DNA of 44,143 nt from Benthortus sp964440495 (lineage in GTDB: Archaea; Thermoproteota; Nitrososphaeria_A; Caldarchaeales; Wolframiiraptoraceae), in assembly GCA_964440495.1 (NCBI GenBank), contig CAYTSD010000010.1, positions 1 to 44,143 on the forward strand, written 5' to 3'. Each line of letters begins with the position of its first letter. The stretch's first letter is position 1. The translations under genes and the position numbers were made by a program. A model generated the notes under the pieces. That model was not told the DNA's origin. It was given only the letters and a program-made list of their open reading frames with translations, and made no database searches. This document shows positions 7,843 to 16,134 of the stretch, piece by piece.

Positions 7843-9864
7843 CTAGGTCAGCCTATAGATTCCAGGCTTCGGTGTGAATACTTTTCCATCGGAGAGGAGG
7901 CGGTTTAGAAGCCTATTTATCTCCTCGTTGCTCAGCCCCTTCTCTCTCAAAGCCTCCCTAAGCTCCTCATCCTCCGCGAAACCCTTCTCCTCCTGGAACT
8001 CCTTAATCGTCTGAATCATTACCGCGAACTTGTCTCTAACGCTCTTAGGTTTCCCAGTCAATATCACATCTATGTCAGGCTTACCTGTCTCGACGTCGAT
8101 TCCGACCTCCGATAGACTCTTCTTCACAAGCTCTATCACGTCCATGACATCCTCTTCAGTGACGTAGTCACGTAGAGCTGCACGCGCCCTAGCCTCAGCA
8201 AGCCTCACGAGAGACTCAAGCTGCCTAGCCGTGATGGTTACAGTGGATGTCTGCTGATACATTGAACGCATCTTTAGATAGAAGTCCTCTATCAGCTTAG
8301 CAGCCCTAGGGGTCAGCTCAGGCTGAAACCTCTTCGCATAGGCGATATACTTCTTGAGGATTTCAGGCTTGATCGGCGGCGCTACGCTTGTAGCTGATTT
8401 CGACTGTAGTCCAAGGATGTGTGAAGCAACTCTCCTGTCACGTTCAAGCTGAGGCTCATCCCTTAGAACGAAGATTAGGTCGAATCTTGAGAGAATAGTT
8501 ATCGGGAGATTCACGTTGTCTGTGAAGGGGTTGTAGGGGTCGTAGCGTCCAAGGGTCGGGTTCGCGGCAGCCAGGATGGACGTCCTAGCGTTGAGTGTTG
8601 CAACTATCCCTCCCTTGGCTATGCTTACTGTCTGCTGAGCCATCGCCTCATGTATCGCAACCCTATCCTCAGACCTCATCTTATCTATCTCATCGATGCA
8701 GCATACACCCATGTCCGCCAAGACCAATGCTCCCGCCTCAAGTACCATGCCTCCACCCTTGTCTCTGACTACAGCGGCCGTCAGACCCGCGGCCGTCGAA
8801 CCCCTACCCGAAGTATATAGCCCTCTGGGAGCGATCGCGGCGGCATAGCGGAGGAGCTGGCTCTTACCGGTTCCAGGGTCGCCTACGAGGAGTATGTGGA
8901 TGTCTCCTCTAACCTTGACTCCGTCTGGAAACTGCTTCACTCTCCCGCCGAAGAGGAGGAGCATAATCGCCTTCTTGATATGGTCAAGCCCGTAGATGCT
9001 TGGAGCGATGGATTCAATGAGCTTCTGATGGATGTTTGCGTCTTTAGCCATCTCATGGAAGAGCTTCTCCTCCTCTGGAGTAATCTGGAGGGTTTCAGGC
9101 TCCTTGCTCGCAGTCTCGATGCTGAGGGCGTCGAGGTACATTCTCGAGGTCTTCAACGGGGTATCCCTCCCCCTCTCCTGAACAGCGTAGAGAACACCCG
9201 TCACAATCACCCTGTCACCAGGCCTAGCCCTATCAACTATGTCTCCCTTCAACCCTACATCGATAACTCTCGGAAGCTGGCCGGGTGGGAGATCCTCGGG
9301 CTTCTCCTGTATCCCAACTATCTGGTAGTCATAGTATTCGCTCTTCTCCTCAACTAGGTCGAATTTTACGCGTCTCCCCCTACATTGGATGCTTTTGCAT
9401 CTCTCTGGAACCTTCAGCCTCGAGGAGGTCTGCGGAACCCGGTACTCAGCTCCACAGTTCCTACACTTGAAGACGGCGACCTTGATTATCGGCTTAATTG
9501 CGCTGGCTCTGACCATTATCCCGTCGATGGCCACAAGCTTCCTCAGATGACGCGCCCTTATCTCACGTATCAGAAGCTTCTCGGGGAGATTATAGATTCT
9601 GGCCTTGAACTCTCCTATCCTCGCGGCATAGGCTGGGTCCTCTATCTGGAGCTGCTTGTAGGCCGCTCTATCAAGGGCTGGAAGATACTTCAGAGGCTCC
9701 TCAACGATTAGGTGGCTCAGCTCGCTGTCGAAGGCGATTAGGTCGCTGTGGTCGACCAGGACTGACTCCTGCTGCTGGGCAGCGGCTCTAGCAATAAGTG
9801 AGCGATACTTCTCCTGCTTAAAGAACAGCGCGAGTTTCTCCTCTATCTCTGGCTCGACGCTCAT
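7843..9864 (-). CDS. mcm: replicative DNA helicase MCM
   Basis: This hexameric AAA+ helicase is the motor of the archaeal replisome. It is 673 residues long. The N-terminal domain includes a zinc-binding segment (CRNC, then CKSIQC near residues 134-161) and the OB hairpin. The AAA+ core shows Walker A GDPGTGKSQLL near 329, Walker B CCIDEIDKM near 390, and the arginine-finger motif LSRFDLIF near 447. A winged helix forms the C terminus. Its start overlaps gins23 by 4 bp and hel308 follows after two bases, so helicase, helicase cofactor and fork-repair helicase are one transcription unit. A gins23-mcm arrangement is also known in Sulfolobus. Confidence 0.98.
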   Translation of the reverse strand: MSVEPEIEEKLALFFKQEKYRSLIARAAAQQQESVLVDHSDLIAFDSELSHLIVEEPLKYLPALDRAAYKQLQIEDPAYAARIGEFKARIYNLPEKLLIREIRARHLRKLVAIDGIMVRASAIKPIIKVAVFKCRNCGAEYRVPQTSSRLKVPERCKSIQCRGRRVKFDLVEEKSEYYDYQIVGIQEKPEDLPPGQLPRVIDVGLKGDIVDRARPGDRVIVTGVLYAVQERGRDTPLKTSRMYLDALSIETASKEPETLQITPEEEKLFHEMAKDANIHQKLIESIAPSIYGLDHIKKAIMLLLFGGRVKQFPDGVKVRGDIHILLVGDPGTGKSQLLRYAAAIAPRGLYTSGRGSTAAGLTAAVVRDKGGGMVLEAGALVLADMGVCCIDEIDKMRSEDRVAIHEAMAQQTVSIAKGGIVATLNARTSILAAANPTLGRYDPYNPFTDNVNLPITILSRFDLIFVLRDEPQLERDRRVASHILGLQSKSATSVAPPIKPEILKKYIAYAKRFQPELTPRAAKLIEDFYLKMRSMYQQTSTVTITARQLESLVRLAEARARAALRDYVTEEDVMDVIELVKKSLSEVGIDVETGKPDIDVILTGKPKSVRDKFAVMIQTIKEFQEEKGFAEDEELREALREKGLSNEEINRLLNRLLSDGKVFTPKPGIYRLT

Positions 9865-10400
9865 CCTTTCTCACCACCCCATGCACCAACAAACCTGAAC
9901 CATTCCTCAACTATCGCTAGGATCGCTTGGTAGAGGAAGCGCTCCTCCTGAGTAATGTTCTCAACCATTCTGGGGGAAACCCTCTTCGCGGCCAGGGCAA
10001 GCAGCTTATTCAACCTCATGCTATAGATGTCTTCTATTCTTGGGAGAAGCTCTTTAAAGTCCCCTTCCCTGGCCTCCTCCAAGACTTTTAGGTAGAAGAA
10101 CTCGGGGGCTGGTTGAAGTTCTCTGGAGTTGTTCCTCTCCCTCCACTCAAGTTGGAGGATATTCCTCTGGTCGAGAACCTTCTCGGAAGGCCTCGCTATC
10201 CCTGCTTCGACGAGCTTCTTAGCAGCCCACCTATAAAGTCTGAGGGGTGCTCCAGCCTTCAGGTTCTCAAGCACTTGGCCTAGGAAGCTCAGCCTCTGGA
10301 CATCGGTTGAGAGAATCACCTGGCTCTGGGAGTTCTCATACTCGACCTCAACGCCTTTGAGAAACCTTCTAAAAGCCTCGGCTACCGCCTCCACCGACAT
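9861..10400 (-). CDS. gins23: GINS complex subunit, Gins23 type
   Basis: A 179-residue GINS protein, part of the Cdc45/GAN-MCM-GINS helicase. The order is a small N-terminal B domain (about residues 20-75, ending GAPLRLYRWAAKKLVEAGIA) followed by a helical A domain. That is the Psf2/Psf3 order, so I call it Gins23 rather than Gins51. The direct junction with mcm supports this. An in-frame ATG exists at 10412, but the TATA-like CATTTATC (10427-10434) predicts a start site near 10404, so the ATG at 10400 fits better. The identification rests on domain order and context more than on strong motifs. Confidence 0.8.
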   Translation of the reverse strand: MSVEAVAEAFRRFLKGVEVEYENSQSQVILSTDVQRLSFLGQVLENLKAGAPLRLYRWAAKKLVEAGIARPSEKVLDQRNILQLEWRERNNSRELQPAPEFFYLKVLEEAREGDFKELLPRIEDIYSMRLNKLLALAAKRVSPRMVENITQEERFLYQAILAIVEEWFRFVGAWGGEKG

Positions 10401-10426
10401 CCAACCAAACATGGAGCAAAGCCCTA

Positions 10427-10434
10427 CATTTATC
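10427..10434 (-). promoter_or_regulatory. TATA box of gins23-mcm-hel308
   Basis: GATAAATG on the minus strand is centred about 26 bases before position 10404 and supports the ATG at 10400 as the gins23 start. Confidence 0.4.
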
Positions 10435-10540
10435 CTCAGAGGGGTGGGTGAAAGTGGAGAAATCCCAGAGACATCTCCAGCTAATACCGAAGAACTCCCA
10501 ACCTAAAGCAAAAATACTCCCAAACCTGAGAAGAAAGATG
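10435..10540. other. intergenic region with repeats, possible origin-proximal segment
   Basis: The spacer between the mcm operon and tRNA-Gly/orc1-cdc6 holds an inverted repeat TGGAGA (10455-10460) / TCTCCA (10474-10479). It also holds two copies of ACTCCCAA-(A)CCT at 10494 and 10516, 22 bp apart. The stretch AAAAATACT at 10510-10518 can serve as the tRNA TATA box. Archaeal origins often lie beside orc1/cdc6, but no canonical origin recognition box is evident here. Confidence 0.25.
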
Positions 10541-10614
10541 GCGGCCGTCGTCTAGCCTGGTAGGACGCTGGCCCCCCGAGCCAGCGGTCGCGGGTTCAAA
10601 TCCCGCCGGCCGCA
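10541..10614 (+). tRNA. tRNA-Gly (anticodon CCC)
   Basis: A complete 74-base cloverleaf. The acceptor stem pairs GCGGCCG with CGGCCGC (discriminator A at 10614). The T arm is GCGGG-TTCAAAT-CCCGC. The anticodon stem CTGGC/GCCAG encloses the loop CCCCCGA, giving anticodon CCC at 10575-10577 for GGG codons. There is no intron and no encoded CCA. Position 33, almost always U, is C here. It sits in the gap before orc1/cdc6. Confidence 0.95.
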
Positions 10615-10689
10615 TACTTGTTTGGCCATGGCAGTTTCGGTGTGCCCTCTCAACCTATATCTCGGAGTTGTTCAGCTATTATATCTAGG

Positions 10690-11859
10690 ATGGTTAGGGT
10701 TTTCAGGGATGAGGAGAAGCTTTCACCCGAGTATGTTCCCAGGAGTCTTCCTCACAGGGAGGGTGAGCTGAAGCTTCTCCGAACCTTTTTCAGCAGCGTT
10801 ATCTCTGGACGCTCACTTATCTCGACACGCGTCATAGTCAGCGGCTCCGTTGGAACAGGTAAGAGCGCTCTCGTCAAGCTCTTCGGGAGGATGGCTGTAG
10901 AGGAGGCTAGGAGGAGGGGTGTAGAACTCAGATTCATCTACGTGAATTGTAGGATAAGTAGAACCGTGTTCACGATCCTTAAGAGGGTTGTTGAGCAGCT
11001 TAGGGTGAGGGTTCCGGAGAGAGGGTACTCGAATGAGGAGCTGTTCCACAAGCTTCTCGACTACATTGAGGAGAGGAACATCTACACGATAGTTGCTCTA
11101 GATGAGGTTGAGTCCCTTCTCAGCAAGGAGGGTGGTGAAGCCCTATACTTCTTCAGCAGAGCTGGGGAGGAGAGAGTAAAGATTCCGAGAATCTCGACGA
11201 TATTCATAGTCAGGAATCCTGAGATATTCGAGATGCTTGATAAGAGTATTAGAAGCAGTCTCCTGGGAAACATGATACACCTCTCCGAATACAGTAGTAG
11301 CCAGCTCTACGACATAGTGAGGTTTAGGGCAAGTGAAGCATTCTATCCAGATGTCTTGATGGATGACTCCCTGAAGCTTATAGCTGACTTAGCCGGCGAG
11401 AGAGGTGATGCGCGATACGCCCTAGACATGCTTTGGAGGGCTGGGAAATACGCTGAGGCCGATGACTCCCCGAAAGTTACGCCTGAACATGTTAGGAGGG
11501 CTGCTGCAAGCATCTACCCAGCAATTAGAAGGGAGCATCTTGAATACCTCTCCCCCCATGAGAAGCTTATCCTCCTCGCCTTGACCAGAGCTCTAGACGG
11601 TGGGAAACAAGCATACGTCACAACAAGCGAGCTCAACGACCATTACCGGATGATATGTGAAGAGTATAGGGTTAAGCCGCGTGGCTATACAAGTTTCTGG
11701 GAGAGTTTGCAGAGACTCGACGACCTGGGGATAATTAGGGTGAATGTGAAAAGCGAGGGCTCGAGAGGTAGACGCTCCTATATCTCCCTCCCAGGAATCC
11801 CTGTATCGATACTGAAACGTGAGCTTGAGTCTATCCTCGAGAGGGAGAAGATTTCCTAG
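10690..11859 (+). CDS. cdc6: origin recognition / helicase loader Orc1/Cdc6
   Basis: An AAA+ initiator of 389 residues that binds replication origins and loads MCM. Walker A is SGSVGTGKSALVKLFG near residue 49, Walker B is TIVALDEVESLL near 130, sensor 1 is STIFIVRNPE, and a C-terminal winged-helix domain (about 290-390) binds DNA. The ATG at 10690 was chosen because the frame upstream runs into the tRNA and because CTATATC at 10655-10661 sits at TATA distance. The gene faces rfcL and overlaps it by 29 bp at the 3' end. Its location next to the mcm operon and the RFC genes completes a replication island. Confidence 0.95.
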   Translation: MVRVFRDEEKLSPEYVPRSLPHREGELKLLRTFFSSVISGRSLISTRVIVSGSVGTGKSALVKLFGRMAVEEARRRGVELRFIYVNCRISRTVFTILKRVVEQLRVRVPERGYSNEELFHKLLDYIEERNIYTIVALDEVESLLSKEGGEALYFFSRAGEERVKIPRISTIFIVRNPEIFEMLDKSIRSSLLGNMIHLSEYSSSQLYDIVRFRASEAFYPDVLMDDSLKLIADLAGERGDARYALDMLWRAGKYAEADDSPKVTPEHVRRAAASIYPAIRREHLEYLSPHEKLILLALTRALDGGKQAYVTTSELNDHYRMICEEYRVKPRGYTSFWESLQRLDDLGIIRVNVKSEGSRGRRSYISLPGIPVSILKRELESILEREKIS

Positions 11860-13144
11860 ACCTCCTCCTTCTCTTAGGCTTCCCCTTCTTCTCAGCAGCA
11901 GGCATCGCAGCCGCCTCAACCTTCCCTCCTGTGAGATATTTTGTCTCTGAAGGTGATAGGTTGAAGTGTTCGGCAAGCTTCTCACCGTATTCGGGGTTTG
12001 TTGAAGCCATGAACATTAGGTAGGGGAGAACATCCTTCATAGCCTTCGCCCTTGAGAGTCTAAGCCTCTTAGCGATCTTCGAAGCTATCGACTGCCTAAG
12101 CTCCCTCTCCTCCTTACTTTTCTGCATAAGCCTAATCTTCGATGGGAACGCAAACTTAACGAATCCTCTTGGCCTGGTTTTTCGGGTGAGTGAAACTCCG
12201 CCCGTCATTAGTGGTATGGCGTAACGCATAAGCCTCCACCTCTGAAGCCTCTTCATCCTTGTGAGAAAGATGTCGGCCCTAGCCAGCATCTCGTAGGCTT
12301 GAGCAAGCTCCTCAGGGTCTGGGATCTGGAGAGGAGCGTTGTCGAGAACCCATGTATAAACCATGTCCAAATCCACTTCCAGCCCCTCTAAAGCTGCTCT
12401 GGCAGCCCTGAGAGACTTCGCGTTAAAGATTATTCTAAGAGCCTCGAATATCTGCTTAACACGGTTTCTCTCACCGAGCACAGCCACGGCGTCAGAATCT
12501 ATCCGCTTTCTCCCAACAGCTATCGCTTGAAGGTCGTTTATGGCTGATCTGAGGTCGCCTTCCGACCTCTCGGCAAGAGCTTTCAAGGCTTCATCCGTAG
12601 CTTCTATCCCCTCCATACGGCATATCTCCCGAAGCCTCTTAATCACATCCCTCTTGCCAAGCCTCCTAAACTCAAGCATTAAGCATCTGTTCCTAATCGA
12701 TGCAAGCCTCGGGTCCCATGGATTGTTCGCAATCAACGCTATCGGAACCCTTGTTATGTCTATTATTTTTCTGAGGGCTGAAAGCCCACCTGCATCCTCT
12801 TGTCCAGCTATTCCATCAACCTCATCGACCATGATTATCTTCTTTGTTGTTCCCTCGAGTGTTGCCTGCTGGGAGGACTCTCCAACCACGGCGTTCATCC
12901 GTTCCTGATTACGCCAGTCACTTGCGTTAACCTCTATCACATCGTATCCATGTTCGCGGGCATAGGCGAGGACTAGGCTTGTCTTCCCAACGCCTGCCGG
13001 CCCATACAGTAGGACCGCCTTTGTCTTAGGTTTTCCCAGCTCCCAGCTCCTCATCCATTCAACGAACGCCTTAACAGACTTCTGGTTACCTACTACCTCC
13101 GCAACCCTCTTCGGCCTATACTTCTCAACCCAGAGCTGGGTCAA
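11831..13144 (-). CDS. rfcL: replication factor C large subunit
   Basis: The large clamp-loader subunit opens PCNA together with the small subunit encoded just upstream. It is 437 residues long. The N-terminal WVEKYRPKRVAEVVGNQ motif, Walker A LLYGPAGVGKTSLVLAYA near 46, Walker B IIMVDEVDGI near 103 and an RFC-L C-terminal helical collar are visible. The start is TTG (13144), with a TGTGAGG ribosome binding site running from the rfcS stop. The C terminus ends in a basic tail (KPKRRRRSRK) and I see no PCNA-interacting peptide of the usual Q-x-x-L-x-x-F-F form. The last 29 bp overlap convergent cdc6. Confidence 0.94.
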   Translation of the reverse strand: MTQLWVEKYRPKRVAEVVGNQKSVKAFVEWMRSWELGKPKTKAVLLYGPAGVGKTSLVLAYAREHGYDVIEVNASDWRNQERMNAVVGESSQQATLEGTTKKIIMVDEVDGIAGQEDAGGLSALRKIIDITRVPIALIANNPWDPRLASIRNRCLMLEFRRLGKRDVIKRLREICRMEGIEATDEALKALAERSEGDLRSAINDLQAIAVGRKRIDSDAVAVLGERNRVKQIFEALRIIFNAKSLRAARAALEGLEVDLDMVYTWVLDNAPLQIPDPEELAQAYEMLARADIFLTRMKRLQRWRLMRYAIPLMTGGVSLTRKTRPRGFVKFAFPSKIRLMQKSKEERELRQSIASKIAKRLRLSRAKAMKDVLPYLMFMASTNPEYGEKLAEHFNLSPSETKYLTGGKVEAAAMPAAEKKGKPKRRRRSRKSSPSRG

Positions 13145-13155
13145 ATCCTCTCACA

Positions 13156-14142
13156 CTACTTTGCTCTCTTCTTGGCCTTGACCGCTAATCGTGCCAGGAA
13201 AGCCATCAACTGAACCTCAGGCGTCGCTCCTTCAGAGATTCTGTAATCTATTTCTCCGAGGAGGTCTAGAAGCTCAAGTTTATCTTCCTCGCTTAGATTC
13301 AGGTAGAATAGTTCCCGATATATTGCCGAGATTATGTCGCTTCCCATAAGTCCCTGAACGTAGAGAAGTTTCCTAACCTCGTCCCGGGCCTCGGCGAATT
13401 CTCCGCTGAGAGCTAGTTCGAGAATCTTCCTAACCTCACCTCTACTCACATATCCTAAGACTTGATATATTGTCTTCTCATCTATCTTCTTGGACATTGA
13501 GGCCGCTGCCTGCAAGGTGTTTATCGCCTTCCTCATATCTCCCTCCGAGAACTCGTAGATTACTTCGAGAGCTTCGTCATCGACTTGTAGTCCCTCCTCC
13601 TCAGAAATCATCTTGAGATACTGGATTACGTGATTTTTTAGGAGGGGCTTGAACCTGAAGACAGCGCATCTAGACTGTATAGGCTCGATTATCCTGTTAC
13701 TGTAGTTTGCCGCTAGGATGAATCTACATGTTGAGGAGTATTGCTCCATAACTCTTCTAAACGCGTGTTGGGCGTCGTCTGTCAGCTGGTCGCTCTCGTC
13801 GAGGAGGAGTATCTTGAATCCCAGTCCTCCCATGGGTATCTGACGGGCGAACATCTTAACCTTCTCCCTAATCGTCTGGATTCCTCTCTCATCTGAGGCA
13901 TTAATCTCCATGAAGTGGCCATCCTCAATATAGTTGGGCCCGAAGAGATCTCTCGCAAATGCGTGGGCTGTAGCTGTCTTTCCAACTCCAGGTGGCCCGG
14001 CGAAAAGCATGTGTGGAACAGCCTTTGTCTTGAGTATGTTCTTTAGACTGTTTACAACGTCTTCTTGGTTTATTATCTCGGATAGGCTTTTCGGCCTATA
14101 TTTCTCGACCCATGGGAGGATTGAGACAGCTTCTAGACTCAG
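13156..14142 (-). CDS. rfcS: replication factor C small subunit, apparent CTG start
   Basis: The small clamp-loader subunit is 328 residues long, the family's normal length, if it begins at CTG 14142. Walker A is FAGPPGVGKTATAHAFA and Walker B is ILLLDESDQL; the SRC motif is IQSRCAVF. The first ATG in frame (14010) would start inside the core, just before Walker A, and would delete the conserved PWVEKYRPKSLSEIINQ segment, which is present and in frame upstream. A TAG lies in frame at 14148-14146, and between it and the conserved segment there is no ATG, GTG or TTG. CTG follows AGGGTGT by six bases, a good ribosome binding site, and gives an N terminus (M)SLEA as in other RfcS proteins. rfcL follows after 11 bases. 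Confidence 0.93.
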   Translation of the reverse strand: MSLEAVSILPWVEKYRPKSLSEIINQEDVVNSLKNILKTKAVPHMLFAGPPGVGKTATAHAFARDLFGPNYIEDGHFMEINASDERGIQTIREKVKMFARQIPMGGLGFKILLLDESDQLTDDAQHAFRRVMEQYSSTCRFILAANYSNRIIEPIQSRCAVFRFKPLLKNHVIQYLKMISEEEGLQVDDEALEVIYEFSEGDMRKAINTLQAAASMSKKIDEKTIYQVLGYVSRGEVRKILELALSGEFAEARDEVRKLLYVQGLMGSDIISAIYRELFYLNLSEEDKLELLDLLGEIDYRISEGATPEVQLMAFLARLAVKAKKRAK

Positions 14143-14201
14143 ATTCTACACCCTTCATTCACAGTTCCTCGACTTCTAATTAGGCTTTACTATTCTCTAG
14201 G

Positions 14202-14945
14202 TCATACCTTTAGGTCTAGGATTCTGAGGGCATTAAGACCTGTAACCTCCACCACTCTCTGATAAGAGATCCCCTTTATCCTCGCTATCCACTCGGCTGA
14301 GACGCTAATATTCTTTGGATGGTTTAGCTCGCCTGGCCTGGGGGCTAGGACTGGTGCGTCGCTCTCTAGGAGGAGGTTCTCAAGTGGGACACGTTTAACA
14401 AGCTTCTGCTTCTGTATGCTTCTAGCGATGGATGGAGGTATGCTGAACATGAACCCTTTCTCAGCCGCTCGAACAGCATGGGAGGCCGCGCCATCGAAAG
14501 CATGCATTATCACCCTCTCAGCCCTCTTCTCCAAGAGAAGGTTGATAGCATATTTCCCAGCACTCCTCGAGTGAATTACTAGAGGGAGGTCAAGCTCCTT
14601 TGCAAGCTCTATGAACTCTGAGAATACCTTTCTCTGAAGCTCCCTCTCCTCCCTGGCGCCCCTCCAATAGTCGAGACCTACCTCCCCAATAGCCACAACA
14701 CGTTTCCTCTCAGCTCTAATCAGCTCCATAACCCTCTCATATCCTTCCGGAGAGTAGGGCCTCACCCCAAGAGAGGGATAAACATACTTGTTGTCCGAGA
14801 CTGCTAGAGCTTTTAGGCAGTCCTCATAACCTTGACCTGAAGTAACTATAGCTGCAACTCCAGCGGCCCTCGCCTCTCTTAGAACCCTATCAACCCTGTT
14901 CTCAAACTCTGGAGCCGTTAAGTGACAATGCACGTCCACAAGCAT
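14202..14945 (-). CDS. tatD: TatD family metal-dependent deoxyribonuclease
   Basis: A TIM-barrel metal hydrolase of 247 residues, related to 3'-5' DNases used in DNA repair. Metal ligands are visible in DVHCHLT (residues 3-9), GEVGLDYW near 91, the HSRSAGK segment near 130, MHAFDGAA near 154 and LLLESDAP near 203. The family mixes DNases with other amidohydrolases, so the substrate is not certain. It is divergent from an MBL hydrolase gene and shares a short promoter region with it. Confidence 0.9.
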   Translation of the reverse strand: MLVDVHCHLTAPEFENRVDRVLREARAAGVAAIVTSGQGYEDCLKALAVSDNKYVYPSLGVRPYSPEGYERVMELIRAERKRVVAIGEVGLDYWRGAREERELQRKVFSEFIELAKELDLPLVIHSRSAGKYAINLLLEKRAERVIMHAFDGAASHAVRAAEKGFMFSIPPSIARSIQKQKLVKRVPLENLLLESDAPVLAPRPGELNHPKNISVSAEWIARIKGISYQRVVEVTGLNALRILDLKV

Positions 14946-14991
14946 TGAGACACTATTCCCAACCCTTCCCTAAGAGTTTTCGTGGTTAACT

Positions 14992-14999
14992 CTTTTAAG
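14992..14999. promoter_or_regulatory. TATA element shared by the tatD and UPF0173 genes
   Basis: CTTTTAAG is centred 26 bases before the plus-strand ATG at 15022, which predicts a leaderless transcript. On the minus strand it predicts a start near 14969, about 24 bases before the tatD ATG. It is the only TATA-like element in the 76-bp gap. Confidence 0.5.
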
Positions 15000-15021
15000 A
15001 TGGGAGAACAATCATTAAACC

Positions 15022-15678
15022 ATGCCCTATAAGTATAGGGATGTGGAGATAAGCTGGCTCGGGCATGACAGCTTCCTAATAAAATATGATGGAAACCTAA
15101 TCTACATAGACCCGTATAAGATTAAGCCGAAGGGTAAGGCGGATATGGTCTTCGTAACCCATGAACACTTCGATCACCTAAGCCTAGATGACCTGAGAAA
15201 GATAGTTAAACCTGAGACCGATATAGTGGCTCCCGAGCATTGTGCTGATAAGCTGAGAACCCTTGGAATGGGGATAGTAAAGCTTGTTAAGCCTGGAGAC
15301 GAGTTCACCCTGAGAGGCATAAACGTTAAAGCCGTTCCAGCCTACAATGTGAACAAGTTCAGGGCTCCTGGGGAGGTTTATCATCCTAAAAAGATGGAGG
15401 GCGTTGGATACGTCTTGGAGGTTAAAGGTGTTAAGATATATCACGCTGGAGACACCGACTTTATCCCCGAAATGAAGGAGCTTGAAGTCGATGTCGCGCT
15501 AATACCTGTCAGTGGAACATTCGTTATGACCGCGGAGGAAGCTGCTGAAGCTGTAAACACCTTCAAGCCAAAGGTAGCTATCCCGATGCATTATGGCTCA
15601 ATCGTCGGTGGGAGAAGTGATGCTGAAAGATTTAGGAAGCTTGCCGAGGTCGAGGTAGTCATATTGGAGAGGGAGTAA
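15022..15678 (+). CDS. MBL-fold metal-dependent hydrolase (UPF0173-like)
   Basis: A 218-residue metallo-beta-lactamase fold protein of the UPF0173 / beta-lactamase_3 type. Metal-binding motifs are VTHEHFDHLS near residue 42, HAGDTDFIPE near 139 and IPMHYGSIVGGR near 190. Members are widespread in archaea and their substrates are mostly unknown; a role in hydrolysing a phosphate or lactone ester is only a guess. The ATG is at TATA distance from 14992-14999. The next gene starts two bases after the stop. Confidence 0.9.
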   Translation: MPYKYRDVEISWLGHDSFLIKYDGNLIYIDPYKIKPKGKADMVFVTHEHFDHLSLDDLRKIVKPETDIVAPEHCADKLRTLGMGIVKLVKPGDEFTLRGINVKAVPAYNVNKFRAPGEVYHPKKMEGVGYVLEVKGVKIYHAGDTDFIPEMKELEVDVALIPVSGTFVMTAEEAAEAVNTFKPKVAIPMHYGSIVGGRSDAERFRKLAEVEVVILERE

Positions 15679-15680
15679 AA

Positions 15681-16100
15681 GTGGCCTGCGAGCACGACTT
15701 CATCTACTACAATACGTTAAACATCTTCAACCGCTCAGACCTATTGGAAACCTTTGACTCGTGGAAGTGCCGAAAGTGCGGGATGATAAGGCTCGGTGTA
15801 AGAGAAATAGGTTCAGAGCCGCCTGCTAAAACCCTCCCAGACCCCGAGAACCCTGAAGAAAAATGGATTATACTTGTATGCATGGCGGGCGACAGGGCGA
15901 AGGTTGAAGCTTATTCCGTCAAAGAAGGAGACATCGTAGAACATAAATGCATTAATGGGACGACTAAGTTCAAGATAGGTGAAGACCTTCTACCAGAGAA
16001 GACGGTTAAGGAACATTATTTCTATAGGTTCGAGGATGTTGCTGGAGGGTACATAGATGTCTCCGAGAATCCTCCAAAAGTTGTAGCAATTCGTAGGTAA
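15681..16100 (+). CDS. hypothetical protein with zinc-ribbon-like N terminus
   Basis: A 139-residue protein I do not recognise. It starts at GTG 15681, two bases after the previous stop, with GGGAG five bases upstream. The N terminus contains CEHDF (residues 3-7) and KCRKCGM (about 29-35), a spacing that could bind zinc. The remainder is mixed alpha/beta with no catalytic motif visible. Close linkage to the UPF0173 hydrolase suggests co-transcription and perhaps a shared process. Confidence 0.75.
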   Translation: MACEHDFIYYNTLNIFNRSDLLETFDSWKCRKCGMIRLGVREIGSEPPAKTLPDPENPEEKWIILVCMAGDRAKVEAYSVKEGDIVEHKCINGTTKFKIGEDLLPEKTVKEHYFYRFEDVAGGYIDVSENPPKVVAIRR

Positions 16101-16104
16101 CAGG

Positions 16105-16112
16105 TTTTTTAA
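16105..16112 (+). promoter_or_regulatory. TATA box of the small membrane protein gene
   Basis: TTTTTTAA lies 22-30 bases before the ATG at 16135, the right distance for a leaderless transcript. It also follows the stop of the previous gene, so its T run could double as a terminator. Confidence 0.45.
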
Positions 16113-16134
16113 GAGGTTTCATACGCTGAGATTT

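Noticed and set aside
8896..9357. Long plus-strand frame inside mcm
   Set aside because: It is antisense to the conserved MCM core, lacks any family motif and has no promoter of its own.
10618..10689. Longer orc1/cdc6 frame starting next to the tRNA
   Set aside because: No family similarity in the first 24 residues, and a TATA-like CTATATC lies within it at the right distance for ATG 10690.
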